From Alistipes finegoldii DSM 17242 (GTDB lineage Bacteria > Bacteroidota > Bacteroidia > Bacteroidales > Rikenellaceae), in NCBI RefSeq assembly GCF_000265365.1, contig NC_018011.1, positions 3,489,501 to 3,553,500 on the forward strand: 64,000 nucleotides of DNA, given 5' to 3'. The translations under genes and the position numbers were made by a program. The notes beneath the pieces were generated by a model that was given only the letters and a program-made list of their open reading frames with translations, made no database searches and was not told the origin of the DNA. How positions within the stretch are numbered: the first letter of the stretch is position 1; each line of letters opens with the position of its first letter. Shown in pieces: positions 9,804 through 18,973 of this stretch.

Positions 9804-12800
9804 TTAGAACGTGAATTTGGCGCTGAACAGGATCTTGCGCGCGGGCGGATAGGGGCTGAAACCCGTGGCATAGGTCGAAGCCGAATTGTAGAGTCCCCCG
9901 GTGGTCGCCGCTTCGGGCGATACGCCGTGCACGGCCGTCCAGTAGTAGAGCGTGTTGCCCGAAACGGTCAGGGTCACGTCTTTCATGCCCAGCCGGCTCG
10001 TCCAGCGCACGGGAAGCTTGTACGAAAGCGAGATGTCGCGGATGCAGAGGTAGTCGCCCTTCTCGACGAAAACGTCCGACATGCGCGAGAAGTTGCGGTT
10101 GCCCCAGTCGGGGTCGTTGGCCGTGAAACGGGCGTACTTGGTCTTGTCGCCCGGCTGCGACCAGCACTGCTTCACGTCGTTCACCAAATTCCAGTTGCAG
10201 TTGCCCATCGTCGCCATGAAGTAGCGCATCTGCATCTCGTTCTGGATCGAGTGGCCCAGCGCATAGTCCATATAGATATTCAGCGACCAGTTCCGGTACC
10301 GGAAAGTATTGCCGATGCCGCCGGTCGAGTGGGGCGTGGCGTAGCCGAGCAGGAACTGGTCCTCCTCGTTGATGATGTCCCGGCCGTCGCGCTGCGTCGA
10401 TCCCGCGCGGTTGACCCATTCGTAGTCGCCGATGTCCTTGCGTCCGGCGATCTGCCTGCGGTCCGAGCGGCGGTATCCGCGCGACGAAGCGTCGTACATC
10501 GCCGCATCGGCGTCGGCCTGCGTCTCGATGATGTGATCGACCTTGTAACCGTAGATGCGGCCCATGCGCTCGCCCTCGGCGATGCCCCCGAACTGGCTGC
10601 CGTCGCCGATGGTGATGCCGTCCATGCGGTTGCGCACGTTGCCGTTGTCGGGCAGCTTCAGCACCTTGTTCATGTTGAAGTTATAGGTGAAGTCGGTGGT
10701 CCACGTGAAGTCGCCGCGGCTGATGTTGACCGACGAAATCGCCAGATCGACGCCGTAGAAGCGGACCTTGCCCACGTTGGAGACCACCGAACCGTAACCG
10801 GTGGTGTTGGGCAGCGTCACGTCGAACAGCAGGTTGCGCGTCACTTTGTCGTAATAGTCGAAACTCACGCGCACCCGGTCGTCGGCCAGCCCCATGTCCA
10901 GACCGGCATTGACCTGCGTCGTGGATTCCCATGTCAGGTTGCTGTTCGGCATTTCGCCGGTCGTGGTGGTGGACATGCCGTTGTACTGGTACGCCGAGTT
11001 GTAACTGCCGTAGGTGTCGTAAAGCCCGATGCCGTTGTTGCCCGTCAGACCGTAGCTGGCCCTCAGTTTGAGCGAGCTGACCACCTTGTTCCGCGGCCAG
11101 AACGCCTCCTCGTCCACGATCCAGCCGGCCGAAGCCGCCGGGAAGTAACCCCAGCGGTTGCCCGCGGCGAATTTCGACGAGCCGTCGGCGCGCATGGTGA
11201 ACGACAGCAGGTATTTCTCGCGGAAGTTGTAGTTGACACGTCCGAAGTAGGAGATCAGCACCTCGTCGGTCCGCGTGCTGGTCGGGTAGTTGGTGATGTT
11301 GGAGGTCCCGACGTTCAGCGTCGGAATCTTGTCCGATGCCGCCCCCTGCACGCGCGCGTCGATGCTGTTGTTCTTGTCCTTCATGTAGTCGTAACCGGCC
11401 ACCACGTCGATGTTGTGGTCTTCGGCGAAGGTTTTCTTCCAGTTCAGGTAGGTCTGGAAGTCCATGCGGTTGGTCTCCGTGAAGGCCTCTTTCGTGGGCC
11501 GGATGTTGGTGCCCGTCGTGGGGTTGTTCTTCACGAAGAAGTGGCTGCGCGAATGGCGGTTGTGGTTCGAGAACTGGGCCACGGCGCGCAGGCCGTCCAC
11601 GATCGCCCATTCGAGGTTGATGTTCACGCTCGACCGCTTGGTCGTCTCGCCCGTATCGCTGTAGTAATAGTTGTAGTAGGCGGCGGGCAGCGTGGTGTTG
11701 TTCGGCCCCATGGCGGGCGTTCCGGCCAAATCCTCCCCGGCTTCGGCGTCGTACCAGTCGCGGTGGGTGGCGGGTACCGAAAGGCCGCGGATCACCGAAT
11801 TGCGCTTGTTGAGCGCCCCTCCGTCGAGCATCTGCCGCTCGATCTGCGAATAGTCGAAGGTCGTGGTCGCCGTCAGGCGTCTGGTCACCTTGAACGAGGT
11901 GTTGCCATGGAAGGTGAAGCGGGAGAATCCGGTGGCCATGCCGATGCCGCCGTCGTCCGTATAACCCGCCGACGCGGCATACCGGATGTTCTCGCCGCCG
12001 CCGTTCACGCCGATATAGTAGTTCTGCCAGAAGGCGTCGTCGAACCACTGGCTCTGCTGGTCGTTGTCTTGGAAAACGATGATCTTGCCGGGGTTCACCG
12101 GGTCTTCGATCCATTTGTAGCCTTTCGGCAGCGATTCGCCCGGATTGAGGTAGCGCGTCGTCCAGCGCGAAGCGGCGCTGTTGCCGGCTCCCGCCGATTC
12201 GGCGCCGTCGAGAATGCTGAGCGGGTCCGCGCCGCCGCAGTAGCCTTCGGCGATCGCCGGGCGCAGCGTGAGCAGGTAATCCCGGCCGTTCATCAGGTCG
12301 AACTTCGTGGCCGGACTCTCATAGGCCCACTGCCCCTCGAAAACGATCTGCGGTCCCTTGTGGGGCGCGCCCTTCTTGGTGGTGATGAGAATCACGCCGT
12401 TCGATGCGCGCGAACCGTAGATACCGGCCGACGCGGCGTCCTTGAGCACCTCGATCGACTCGATGTCGTTCGGGTTCAGGCCCGCCATTTCGCGTACGGC
12501 GCCGTCCACCAGCACGATCGGATCGTTGGAGTTGTTGATCGACGAACCGCCGCGGATCAGGAATTTCGGCGCCGAACCCGGCGTTGCGTCGGTCGTGGCG
12601 ACCTGCAAGCCGGCGATACGGCCTTTCATACCGTCCCCGACGAGGTTCACGGGCATGCTTTCGAGGGTTTTGCCGTCCATTTTCGAGATCGCCGAAGTCA
12701 CGGTCTTGCGCGTCTGCGTGCCGTATCCCACGACCACGACCTCCTCCAGCACCGACTGGTCCTCCTGCATCGTGACGTCGATCATCGAACGGCTTCCGAC

Positions 12801-13346
12801 CGGCTCTTCGCGTTCCGTGTAACCGATGTACGAGAAGAGCAGGACCGCGCCGGGCTCCGCCTCGACCGAATAGGTGCCGTCGGCCCCAGTCGTCGTGCCG
12901 CGCGTGGAATCCTTCACCAGCACCGTGGCGCCGACCAGCGGGCTTCCCGCCGCGTCGCAGACACGGCCCGTCACGCTGTTCTTCCGCTGCGGCTCCGCAG
13001 TGCGGTCGTATGTCAGCACGACCGTGCGGTCCACGATTTTGTAGCGGAATCCCCGTTTGGTGAATACGTTATTCAGAATCCGCTCCAGCGGGGCGTTGCT
13101 CTCGCGTACCGACACGTCGCCCATCGGCATGGACGCCAGCGCCGATTCGTAGGAGAAAAGCACGCCCGTCTGCTTGGTGAAAGCGTCCGTAAAAGTCTGT
13201 AGGGTAGCGGACTTGACCGTTAGGTCCACATCGTGGTTTTTCCGGAAAGGGGAGCCTCCGTCGTCTTCGGCATAGGCCCTCAGGCTCAAGCCGGTAAACA
13301 AAAGAAGCATCGCCACTCCCCAACGGAAGATGGAATTTTTCTTCAT
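9804..13346 (-). CDS. SusC/RagA TonB-dependent receptor with STN signalling domain
   Basis: A complete 1180-residue outer-membrane TonB-dependent transporter. Order: signal peptide (to about 26), STN/secretin-type domain (about 38-115, DVDLTVKSATLQTF...FSYES), carboxypeptidase-D-like domain (about 124-205, VTGRVCDAAGSPLVGATV), TonB-box-like VLEEVVVVGYGTQ, plug with FLIRGG and YGSRASNGVILITTKKG, then a 22-strand-type barrel ending in FSAKFTF. The STN domain normally contacts FecR to pass a ligand signal to an ECF sigma factor, and both partners are encoded immediately upstream. So this receptor probably senses and imports its ligand and induces its own operon. Confidence 0.96.
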   Translation of the reverse strand: MKKNSIFRWGVAMLLLFTGLSLRAYAEDDGGSPFRKNHDVDLTVKSATLQTFTDAFTKQTGVLFSYESALASMPMGDVSVRESNAPLERILNNVFTKRGFRYKIVDRTVVLTYDRTAEPQRKNSVTGRVCDAAGSPLVGATVLVKDSTRGTTTGADGTYSVEAEPGAVLLFSYIGYTEREEPVGSRSMIDVTMQEDQSVLEEVVVVGYGTQTRKTVTSAISKMDGKTLESMPVNLVGDGMKGRIAGLQVATTDATPGSAPKFLIRGGSSINNSNDPIVLVDGAVREMAGLNPNDIESIEVLKDAASAGIYGSRASNGVILITTKKGAPHKGPQIVFEGQWAYESPATKFDLMNGRDYLLTLRPAIAEGYCGGADPLSILDGAESAGAGNSAASRWTTRYLNPGESLPKGYKWIEDPVNPGKIIVFQDNDQQSQWFDDAFWQNYYIGVNGGGENIRYAASAGYTDDGGIGMATGFSRFTFHGNTSFKVTRRLTATTTFDYSQIERQMLDGGALNKRNSVIRGLSVPATHRDWYDAEAGEDLAGTPAMGPNNTTLPAAYYNYYYSDTGETTKRSSVNINLEWAIVDGLRAVAQFSNHNRHSRSHFFVKNNPTTGTNIRPTKEAFTETNRMDFQTYLNWKKTFAEDHNIDVVAGYDYMKDKNNSIDARVQGAASDKIPTLNVGTSNITNYPTSTRTDEVLISYFGRVNYNFREKYLLSFTMRADGSSKFAAGNRWGYFPAASAGWIVDEEAFWPRNKVVSSLKLRASYGLTGNNGIGLYDTYGSYNSAYQYNGMSTTTTGEMPNSNLTWESTTQVNAGLDMGLADDRVRVSFDYYDKVTRNLLFDVTLPNTTGYGSVVSNVGKVRFYGVDLAISSVNISRGDFTWTTDFTYNFNMNKVLKLPDNGNVRNRMDGITIGDGSQFGGIAEGERMGRIYGYKVDHIIETQADADAAMYDASSRGYRRSDRRQIAGRKDIGDYEWVNRAGSTQRDGRDIINEEDQFLLGYATPHSTGGIGNTFRYRNWSLNIYMDYALGHSIQNEMQMRYFMATMGNCNWNLVNDVKQCWSQPGDKTKYARFTANDPDWGNRNFSRMSDVFVEKGDYLCIRDISLSYKLPVRWTSRLGMKDVTLTVSGNTLYYWTAVHGVSPEAATTGGLYNSASTYATGFSPYPPARKILFSAKFTF

Positions 13347-13387
13347 GATTTTAAGGTTTGCGAAAAAGGTTAATTTGGGTGAAAAGC

Positions 13388-13416
13388 CCCGTCCGCGGCG
13401 GCCGTCCGCGGACGGG
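13388..13416 (-). terminator. Hairpin between fecR and susC, possible attenuator
   Basis: Perfect 11-base arms CCCGTCCGCGG (13388-13398) and CCGCGGACGGG (13406-13416) with a 7-base loop, immediately after the fecR stop. On the minus strand a short CTTTTC follows. It could separate regulatory-gene transcription from the SusC operon, with partial read-through. Confidence 0.6.
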
Positions 13417-13427
13417 ACAGAGGATAG

Positions 13428-14435
13428 CTAGTTACCGCGCACGACCTCGCAGCGCTGTCCGGTCATGAATTCGACGATGTCGATGACCTCTTCGAGCGAG
13501 TTGGTGCGCAGGTAGTTGATGTCGTATCGTTTCCGGTTGTCGGGATCGGCTATGCGTATCCGCACGCCGTAATTCGATTCGATGCGGGCGATGATTTCGC
13601 CGATCGTGGCGTTCTTCATCGCCACGAGGTTGTAACGCTCCGTCACGAAATGCTCGGCGTAGATCTCTTCCACCTCGATGTCGTCCTTCGCGGCGTCGAA
13701 CACGGCCCGCTGGTTGGGATGGAGCCGCACGAGATTATAGCCTTCGGGGGTCTGCAGGCGCACCGAACCGCGTTCGAGCACCACTTCGGTCAGCGGATCG
13801 GCGGCATGCGCCCTGACGTTGAACGCCGTGCCCAGCACCCGCACCGACAGGTTTTCGGTCTTCACCACGAAGGGATGCGCTTCGTCGTGCGCCACGTCGA
13901 AGTAGGCTTCGCCGTCGATGCGCACGATACGCTCCTCCGACCCCGCGCCGACCGCATATTGCAGTTCGGTCCCGTCCTGCATCCACACCTGCGTGCCGTC
14001 TTCGAGACGCAGGGCCGCAATTTCGCCGCTTTCATTCAGATAAGTACGGAACAGCTCGTCCCCCGGCGTACCGATGCTGGCGAACCACGCCGCGGTTACG
14101 GCGACGGCGACCACCGCCACTGCGGCCGCAGCCAACGCCCAGCGGCGCCATGCGGGACGCCGCCGCTTCACCTCGCGGCGCATCGCTTCGTCGGCGTCGA
14201 TCCGCGCGTTGAGCCGGCGCATCATGGCGTCGCAGCGCTCGCCGAGCTGTTTGGACGAAAGGGTTTTGTGGGCGCTCCAGATCGCGGCGATCTCGAAATA
14301 GAAGGTGCGGTGCTCCTCCCGTTCTTCGAGCCATGCGTAAAGCCGCCGCTCTTCGGCCTCGGTCGTTTCGTGATTCAGGTGCTTGTATAATACAGAATCG
14401 ATGCTGTACAATACGGTGTCGTCGGTGTGTGCCAA
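13428..14435 (-). CDS. FecR family anti-sigma factor
   Basis: A 335-residue single-pass inner-membrane regulator. The cytoplasmic N-terminus (about 1-95) should bind the sigma factor. A single TM helix lies about residues 98-117 (ALAAAAVAVVAVAVTAAWF). The periplasmic FecR domain (about 130-230, DGTQVWMQDGTELQYA, VDGEAYFDVAHDEAHPFVV) is followed by a DUF4974-type C-terminal domain (NATIGEIIARIESNYGV). It lies between the ECF sigma gene (80 bases away) and the STN-type SusC, the standard trans-envelope signalling trio of Bacteroidota. Confidence 0.94.
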   Translation of the reverse strand: MAHTDDTVLYSIDSVLYKHLNHETTEAEERRLYAWLEEREEHRTFYFEIAAIWSAHKTLSSKQLGERCDAMMRRLNARIDADEAMRREVKRRRPAWRRWALAAAAVAVVAVAVTAAWFASIGTPGDELFRTYLNESGEIAALRLEDGTQVWMQDGTELQYAVGAGSEERIVRIDGEAYFDVAHDEAHPFVVKTENLSVRVLGTAFNVRAHAADPLTEVVLERGSVRLQTPEGYNLVRLHPNQRAVFDAAKDDIEVEEIYAEHFVTERYNLVAMKNATIGEIIARIESNYGVRIRIADPDNRKRYDINYLRTNSLEEVIDIVEFMTGQRCEVVRGN

Positions 14436-14515
14436 TGCGTATCTTTTTTAGGTGCTTGCATAATAACATACAGGCACCCCGGAGAAAATACCTACTCGGT
14501 ACGGCAAATTTTTTC

Positions 14516-15106
14516 CTATCGCATGAACAGCAGGGCGAGCAGCAACAGCAGCTGCTCCTTGGAGAGCTTCCGGCGCAGTTGTTTGAGCGCCGCATACATA
14601 TGATTCTCGACCGTACTTTGCGAGATGCCGAGCCGTTCGCTGATCTCGCGGTTCGAAAGGTCTTCGAGGTAGCTCAGTCTGAATACCTCGCGGCATTTGG
14701 GCGGCAGCGACTCGATCGCCGCGTCGAGACTCGCGCGCAGGTCGTCGGAATAGAGCTTACGGATGATCGGACTGTTGTCGGGCGCATAGTAGGCGCTGCC
14801 CATCGAGGCGATCCGCTCCTGATAGTAGGCGCGGTAATCGCCGGCGCGCCTGTTCTTGTCCAGATAGTTGAGCGCGCGGTTGTAAACCGAACGCAGCAGA
14901 TATTTATACAGGGAGTTCGAATCGTCCAGCGCCGCGCGGTTCTGCCACACGTTGTAAAAGACGTCCTGCACCACGTCCTCGGCCCAGTCGTCCTTCATGA
15001 AAAGGCGGGCGTAGGAGACCAGCATGGCATAGTACCGGCCGCAAAGTTCGTCGAAAGCCTTGCGGTCGCCGTTGCGGATCCGTGTCGTAAGCAGAATTTT
15101 CTCCAT
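14516..15106 (-). CDS. ECF RNA polymerase sigma-70 factor (Bacteroidetes expansion type)
   Basis: A 196-residue extracytoplasmic-function sigma factor. The sigma-2 region is near residues 20-90 (DDWAEDVVQDVFYNVW) and the sigma-4 helix-turn-helix near 130-185 (LPPKCREVFRLSYLEDLSNREISERLGISQSTVENHM). It is the first gene of the minus-strand regulatory cluster and is preceded by an excellent Bacteroidota housekeeping promoter. It is expected to drive the SusC/SusD operon after release from FecR. Confidence 0.95.
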   Translation of the reverse strand: MEKILLTTRIRNGDRKAFDELCGRYYAMLVSYARLFMKDDWAEDVVQDVFYNVWQNRAALDDSNSLYKYLLRSVYNRALNYLDKNRRAGDYRAYYQERIASMGSAYYAPDNSPIIRKLYSDDLRASLDAAIESLPPKCREVFRLSYLEDLSNREISERLGISQSTVENHMYAALKQLRRKLSKEQLLLLLALLFMR

Positions 15107-15125
15107 CGGACAATCTGATTCGCCA

Positions 15126-15156
15126 CAAAAGTAAACATTCTGAATTTATGAAACAA
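15126..15156 (-). promoter_or_regulatory. Bacteroidota sigma-ABfr-type promoter of the ECF sigma gene
   Basis: On the minus strand, TTG (15154-15156) stands 20 bases before a perfect TACTTTTG (15126-15133), matching the TTG...TAnnTTTG consensus. The start codon is 20 bases downstream of the -7 element. Confidence 0.75.
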
Positions 15157-15248
15157 TCCCCCGTGTTATTTTTAATTTTTTTGTAATTCCGTTAGGTGGT
15201 TTCGTCCGATCGGTTGTATTTAATATGTCACAACCGAACTACACGACC

Positions 15249-15347
15249 GATGGGAAAAAACCTCTTTCCGGCGCCGGACGCCGCAGCGCAGTCCCCGGCA
15301 GCCATGCTCCGGCAGTACGGCGGCACCTGCCGCCGCGTTTTCCCATC
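15249..15347 (+). ncRNA. Structured leader upstream of mtlD (candidate cis-regulatory RNA)
   Basis: A closing stem GATGGGAAAA (15249-15258) / TTTTCCCATC (15338-15347) is perfect over 10 bases. Inside it lie a stem GCCGGA (15273-15278) / TCCGGC (15308-15313) and a tight hairpin GGCGGCA-CC-TGCCGCC (15319-15334). This gives a closed multi-branch fold of about 99 nt ending 50 bases before the mtlD start. No known riboswitch family was recognised by eye. The surrounding 291-base intergenic stretch has no gene. Confidence 0.45.
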
Positions 15348-15397
15348 TCCGGCGCAGACACATCATGCGATTCTGATAATCATCAATCATAGATAGA

Positions 15398-16555
15398 ATG
15401 AAAAAAGCTATTCAATTCGGAGCGGGCAACATCGGACGCGGATTCATCGGCGCCGTGCTGGAAAAGGCGGGCTACCATGTGGTGTTCGCCGATGTGAACG
15501 AACAGATCGTGGACCGGATCAACCGGGACAAGGGCTACACGGTGCAGATCATGGACACCGTATGCGAGGAGGTGCGCATCACCGACATTTCGGCCGTGGA
15601 TTCGCGGAGTCCCGAACTCGCGCAGCAAATCGCCGAAGCGGAGATCGTCACCACGGCCGTCGGCCTTACGATCCTGCCCCGCATCGCAGGAGCCATCGCC
15701 GCGGGCATCGAGGCCCGCAGGGAGCAGGGCGTCGAGCAGCCGCTCAACGTCATCGCCTGCGAAAACGGCGTCCGCGCCACTTCGCAGCTCAAAGCCGCGG
15801 TGCTGACGCACCTCGACGCCGCCGGACAGGCCTACTGCGAGCAGTACGTCGGCTTCCCCGACTGTTCGGTGGACCGCATCGTGCCGCCCGTCAAGAGCGA
15901 AAACCCGATCGACGTGGTCGTCGAACGCTTCTTCGAATGGAACGTCGAGCGCGCCGCATTCAAGGGAGCCGTACCCGAAATCCCCGGCATGAATCCGGCC
16001 GACAACCTGATCGCCTACATCGAGCGCAAGCTCTTCACGCTCAACACGGGCCACGCCATTACGGCCTATCTGGGCCGCATGAAGGGCTACATGACCATCT
16101 GCCAGAGCATTTCCGACGAGCAGATCCACGCCGTCGTCAAAGCCGCCATGCGCGAGAGCGGGCGGGGGCTGGTGGCGCGTTACGGCTTCGACCGCGACGC
16201 CCACTTCGCCTATATCGACAAGATCATCGGCCGCTTTACGAACCCCTACCTCTGCGACGACGTGACCCGCGTGGGCCGCGAACCGCTCCGCAAGCTTTCG
16301 GCGGGCGACCGGCTCGTAAAACCGGTCCTCACGGCCCGTCAGTACGGCATCGGCACGCCCAACCTGCTGCTGGGCATCGGTGCGGCCCTGCACTACGACA
16401 ATCCGGAGGACCCGCAGAGCGTGGAGATGATCGCCATGACCGCACGGCTCGGCGCGGCGGCGGCCGTAGCCGAAATCGCGGAACTGCCCGCCGGCGATCC
16501 GCTGCCCGCGCTCGCCGCGCAGGCGTACGCCGAAGTAGAACGAATCATCCGCTAA
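15398..16555 (+). CDS. mtlD: Mannitol-1-phosphate 5-dehydrogenase
   Basis: A 385-residue polyol-phosphate dehydrogenase that interconverts mannitol-1-phosphate and fructose-6-phosphate using NAD. The N-terminal Rossmann motif is FGAGNIGRGFIG. The catalytic K-x4-N-x2-H signature is seen as KLFTLNTGH near residue 211-219, and the length is right for MtlD. No PTS mannitol transporter is visible nearby. Instead the gene is followed 14 bases later by a GDPD gene and then an organophosphate antiporter, so the hexitol phosphate may arrive by hydrolysis of a phosphodiester and direct import. A folded leader precedes it. Confidence 0.94.
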   Translation: MKKAIQFGAGNIGRGFIGAVLEKAGYHVVFADVNEQIVDRINRDKGYTVQIMDTVCEEVRITDISAVDSRSPELAQQIAEAEIVTTAVGLTILPRIAGAIAAGIEARREQGVEQPLNVIACENGVRATSQLKAAVLTHLDAAGQAYCEQYVGFPDCSVDRIVPPVKSENPIDVVVERFFEWNVERAAFKGAVPEIPGMNPADNLIAYIERKLFTLNTGHAITAYLGRMKGYMTICQSISDEQIHAVVKAAMRESGRGLVARYGFDRDAHFAYIDKIIGRFTNPYLCDDVTRVGREPLRKLSAGDRLVKPVLTARQYGIGTPNLLLGIGAALHYDNPEDPQSVEMIAMTARLGAAAAVAEIAELPAGDPLPALAAQAYAEVERIIR

Positions 16556-16569
16556 TCCCCGCCTGCGAC

Positions 16570-17568
16570 ATGAAAAACACGAAACTGCTACTGCTGGCCG
16601 CATGCTGCGCCGCAATCATGCCCGCCTGCGCCCAAGCCCCCCGGCTGCACACCGTGAAGATCAATTCGATCGAGGAGCTGCAGGCCTATTTCACCTACGA
16701 TCCCGCGCGCGACGTGATCGTCAGCGGCCACCGCGGCGGCATGATGCCCGGCTATCCCGAAAACTGCATCGAGTCGTGCGAAAAGACGCTGTCGCTGATG
16801 CCTACCTTCTTCGAAATCGACTTCAGCTTCACCAAGGACAGCGTCATGGTGCTCATGCACGACCTGACGATCGACCGCACGACCACGGGCAAGGGCCTCG
16901 TCGCCGACTACACCTACGACGAACTGCGCCGCCTGAACCTCGTGGACCGCGACGGCAAAGTCACGCCCTATAGGATTCCGCGCCTGAAGGATGTGCTGGA
17001 GTGGGGCAAGGACAAGGTGGTCTTCAACTTCGACAACAAGTACATCAACACCAAAGGCGTGAGCGACGAGGTGCGCCGCGCGAGTCTCGACTACTATATC
17101 AGGCAGCTCCGGCCCGGCGGCGAGTGGTCCATGTACCACAACATCATGCTGAGCGTCCGCTCGATCGAAGAGGCGCTCTACTACTGGAACCACGGTATCC
17201 GCAACGTCATGTTCTGCGTCGAAATCAGTTCGATGGAGCACTTCCGGGCGTACGAAGCTTCGCCCATTCCGTGGAAATACATCATGGCCTATATCCGTCT
17301 GGCGGTCAATCCCGAACTCCAACAGGTCTACGATCTGCTGCACGCCGAGGGCGTGATGACGATGACCTCGATCACCGGATCGTCCGACAAGGTGAAGAAT
17401 CCCCACGACCGCCGCGTGGCCTACATGCGCGAACTGCTGGCCGAACCCGACATCATCGAGACCGACTATCCCTCCGAATTCATCGGCCTGCCGTGGTCGC
17501 GCGACGCGATCCACGCCCTGCAGGACGCCGCCATCCGCGGCAACAGAAGCTCCACCGACCTGAAGTAA
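16570..17568 (+). CDS. Glycerophosphodiester phosphodiesterase family protein, exported
   Basis: A 332-residue GDPD-family protein. I chose the ATG at 16570 because it begins a signal peptide (cleavage or lipidation near MPACAQ) and follows mtlD by 14 bases; the open frame runs further upstream only as an overlap artefact. Catalytic features are GHRGG, PENC, the acidic FEIDFSFTKDS and LMHDLTIDRTTTGKG, typical of GDPD enzymes with substrate-flanking T-x-R-T-T-x-G. It acts in the periplasm or at the surface. Its position between mtlD and a sugar-phosphate/glycerol-phosphate antiporter suggests it releases the phosphate ester that the transporter imports. Confidence 0.92.
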   Translation: MKNTKLLLLAACCAAIMPACAQAPRLHTVKINSIEELQAYFTYDPARDVIVSGHRGGMMPGYPENCIESCEKTLSLMPTFFEIDFSFTKDSVMVLMHDLTIDRTTTGKGLVADYTYDELRRLNLVDRDGKVTPYRIPRLKDVLEWGKDKVVFNFDNKYINTKGVSDEVRRASLDYYIRQLRPGGEWSMYHNIMLSVRSIEEALYYWNHGIRNVMFCVEISSMEHFRAYEASPIPWKYIMAYIRLAVNPELQQVYDLLHAEGVMTMTSITGSSDKVKNPHDRRVAYMRELLAEPDIIETDYPSEFIGLPWSRDAIHALQDAAIRGNRSSTDLK

Positions 17569-17589
17569 AACCCGAACCAACCTGAATAA

Positions 17590-18939
17590 ATGTCTGTAAA
17601 ACAACTCAATCCGGCATATGCCGGCATGACCGACCAACAGGTCAAACGTTTCAAATACTGGGAATTCCGCACCATGGCGATGTGCATCTTCGGTTACGCG
17701 CTCTTCTATTTCGTGCGCAAGAACCTGAGTATCGCCATGCCGTATCTCAACGAGGAGATGGGCATTTCGAAATCCGACCTCGGCCTCTTCCTCACGCTCC
17801 ACGGACTGATCTACGGACTCTCGAAGTTCGTCAACGGCATCTGGGGCGACCGCAGCAACGCACGCTACTTTCTGGTCACGGGACTCGTTTTCTGCGGCAT
17901 CTGCAACCTGCTCTTCGGATTCAGCTCCTCGGTGCTGGCGCTGGGCATCTTCTGGATTCTCAACGGCTGGTTCCAAGGCATGGGCGTCCCGCCCTGCACG
18001 CGGCTGATGACCCACTGGATCGTCCCCGAACGGCTGGCGACCAAGATGTCGGTCTGGAACACCTCGCACTCGATCGGCGCCGGACTGGCCATCATCTTCT
18101 GCGGCTATGTCGTCAGCCTGAACTGGGGCGCATGGTTCGACGCTTCGTCGATGCTCTCGCAGCACTGGCGCTGGTGCTTCCTGCTCCCGGCGACGATCGC
18201 CCTGCTGGGTGCGGCCGTCGTCTGGGCCTTCGTCCGCGACACGCCCTCGTCGGTGGGCCTTCCCGAACTCAAGACCGGCAAAACGGCCGAAAAACCGCAG
18301 TCCAAAGCGGAGGAGAAGGCCGAATACAAGGCCTTCCTGCGCCGCAAGGTCTTCCTGAATCCGACGATCTGGATCATCGCCGTGGGCAACTTCTTCGTCT
18401 ACATCGTGCGCTTCGCCGTGCTGGACTGGGGACCGACGATGCTCAAGGAGCACCTGCACATGGACATCAGCCATGCGGGCTGGACCGTCGCGGCGTTCGA
18501 AATTGCCGGTATCGCGGGCATGCTGGCCGCAGGCTGGGCCACCGACCGTTTCTTCGGCGGCCGTGCGCCCCGCACGTGCGTCATCTGCATGCTGATGGCC
18601 GCCGTGTGTCTGGTGGGACTCTATTCGCTCAACGAGCATACGCCGCTGATCGTGGCCGTTGCGATTCTGATGGCCGCCGGATTCTTCATCTACGGCCCGC
18701 AGGCGCTGGTCGGCATCGCCGCGGCCAATATCGCCACCAAGCGCGCCGCCGCTACGGCAGGCGGTTTCTGCGGGCTGTTCGGCTACGGCAGCACGATCGT
18801 TTCGGGCTGGGGACTCGGCATGCTGGTGCAGTACACCGACTGGAGCATCGCGCTCTATACGCTGGTGGGCATGGCGCTCGTCGGCACGGCGATCTTCGCC
18901 GCCGCATGGAAAGCCAAACCCAACGGCTACGACGACTGA
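17590..18939 (+). CDS. Organophosphate:phosphate antiporter (GlpT/UhpT-like MFS transporter)
   Basis: A 449-residue major facilitator protein with about 12 hydrophobic helices. Hallmarks of the OPA family are the early FVRKNLSIAMPYL, SKSDLG, GKF-like SKFVNGIWGDR and the central loop. These transporters exchange glycerol-3-phosphate or hexose phosphates for inorganic phosphate across the inner membrane. The gene follows the GDPD by 21 bases, so glycerol-3-phosphate is the conservative substrate. Given mtlD at the head of the operon, a hexitol phosphate is an alternative. Confidence 0.9.
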   Translation: MSVKQLNPAYAGMTDQQVKRFKYWEFRTMAMCIFGYALFYFVRKNLSIAMPYLNEEMGISKSDLGLFLTLHGLIYGLSKFVNGIWGDRSNARYFLVTGLVFCGICNLLFGFSSSVLALGIFWILNGWFQGMGVPPCTRLMTHWIVPERLATKMSVWNTSHSIGAGLAIIFCGYVVSLNWGAWFDASSMLSQHWRWCFLLPATIALLGAAVVWAFVRDTPSSVGLPELKTGKTAEKPQSKAEEKAEYKAFLRRKVFLNPTIWIIAVGNFFVYIVRFAVLDWGPTMLKEHLHMDISHAGWTVAAFEIAGIAGMLAAGWATDRFFGGRAPRTCVICMLMAAVCLVGLYSLNEHTPLIVAVAILMAAGFFIYGPQALVGIAAANIATKRAAATAGGFCGLFGYGSTIVSGWGLGMLVQYTDWSIALYTLVGMALVGTAIFAAAWKAKPNGYDD

Positions 18940-18973
18940 CACGAGGTTTTAGGTTAATGATAATGTGTGAGCG

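Noticed and set aside
15562..16569. Extension of the second GDPD gene far upstream
   Set aside because: The frame is open but overlaps mtlD out of frame; a signal peptide begins precisely at 16570.
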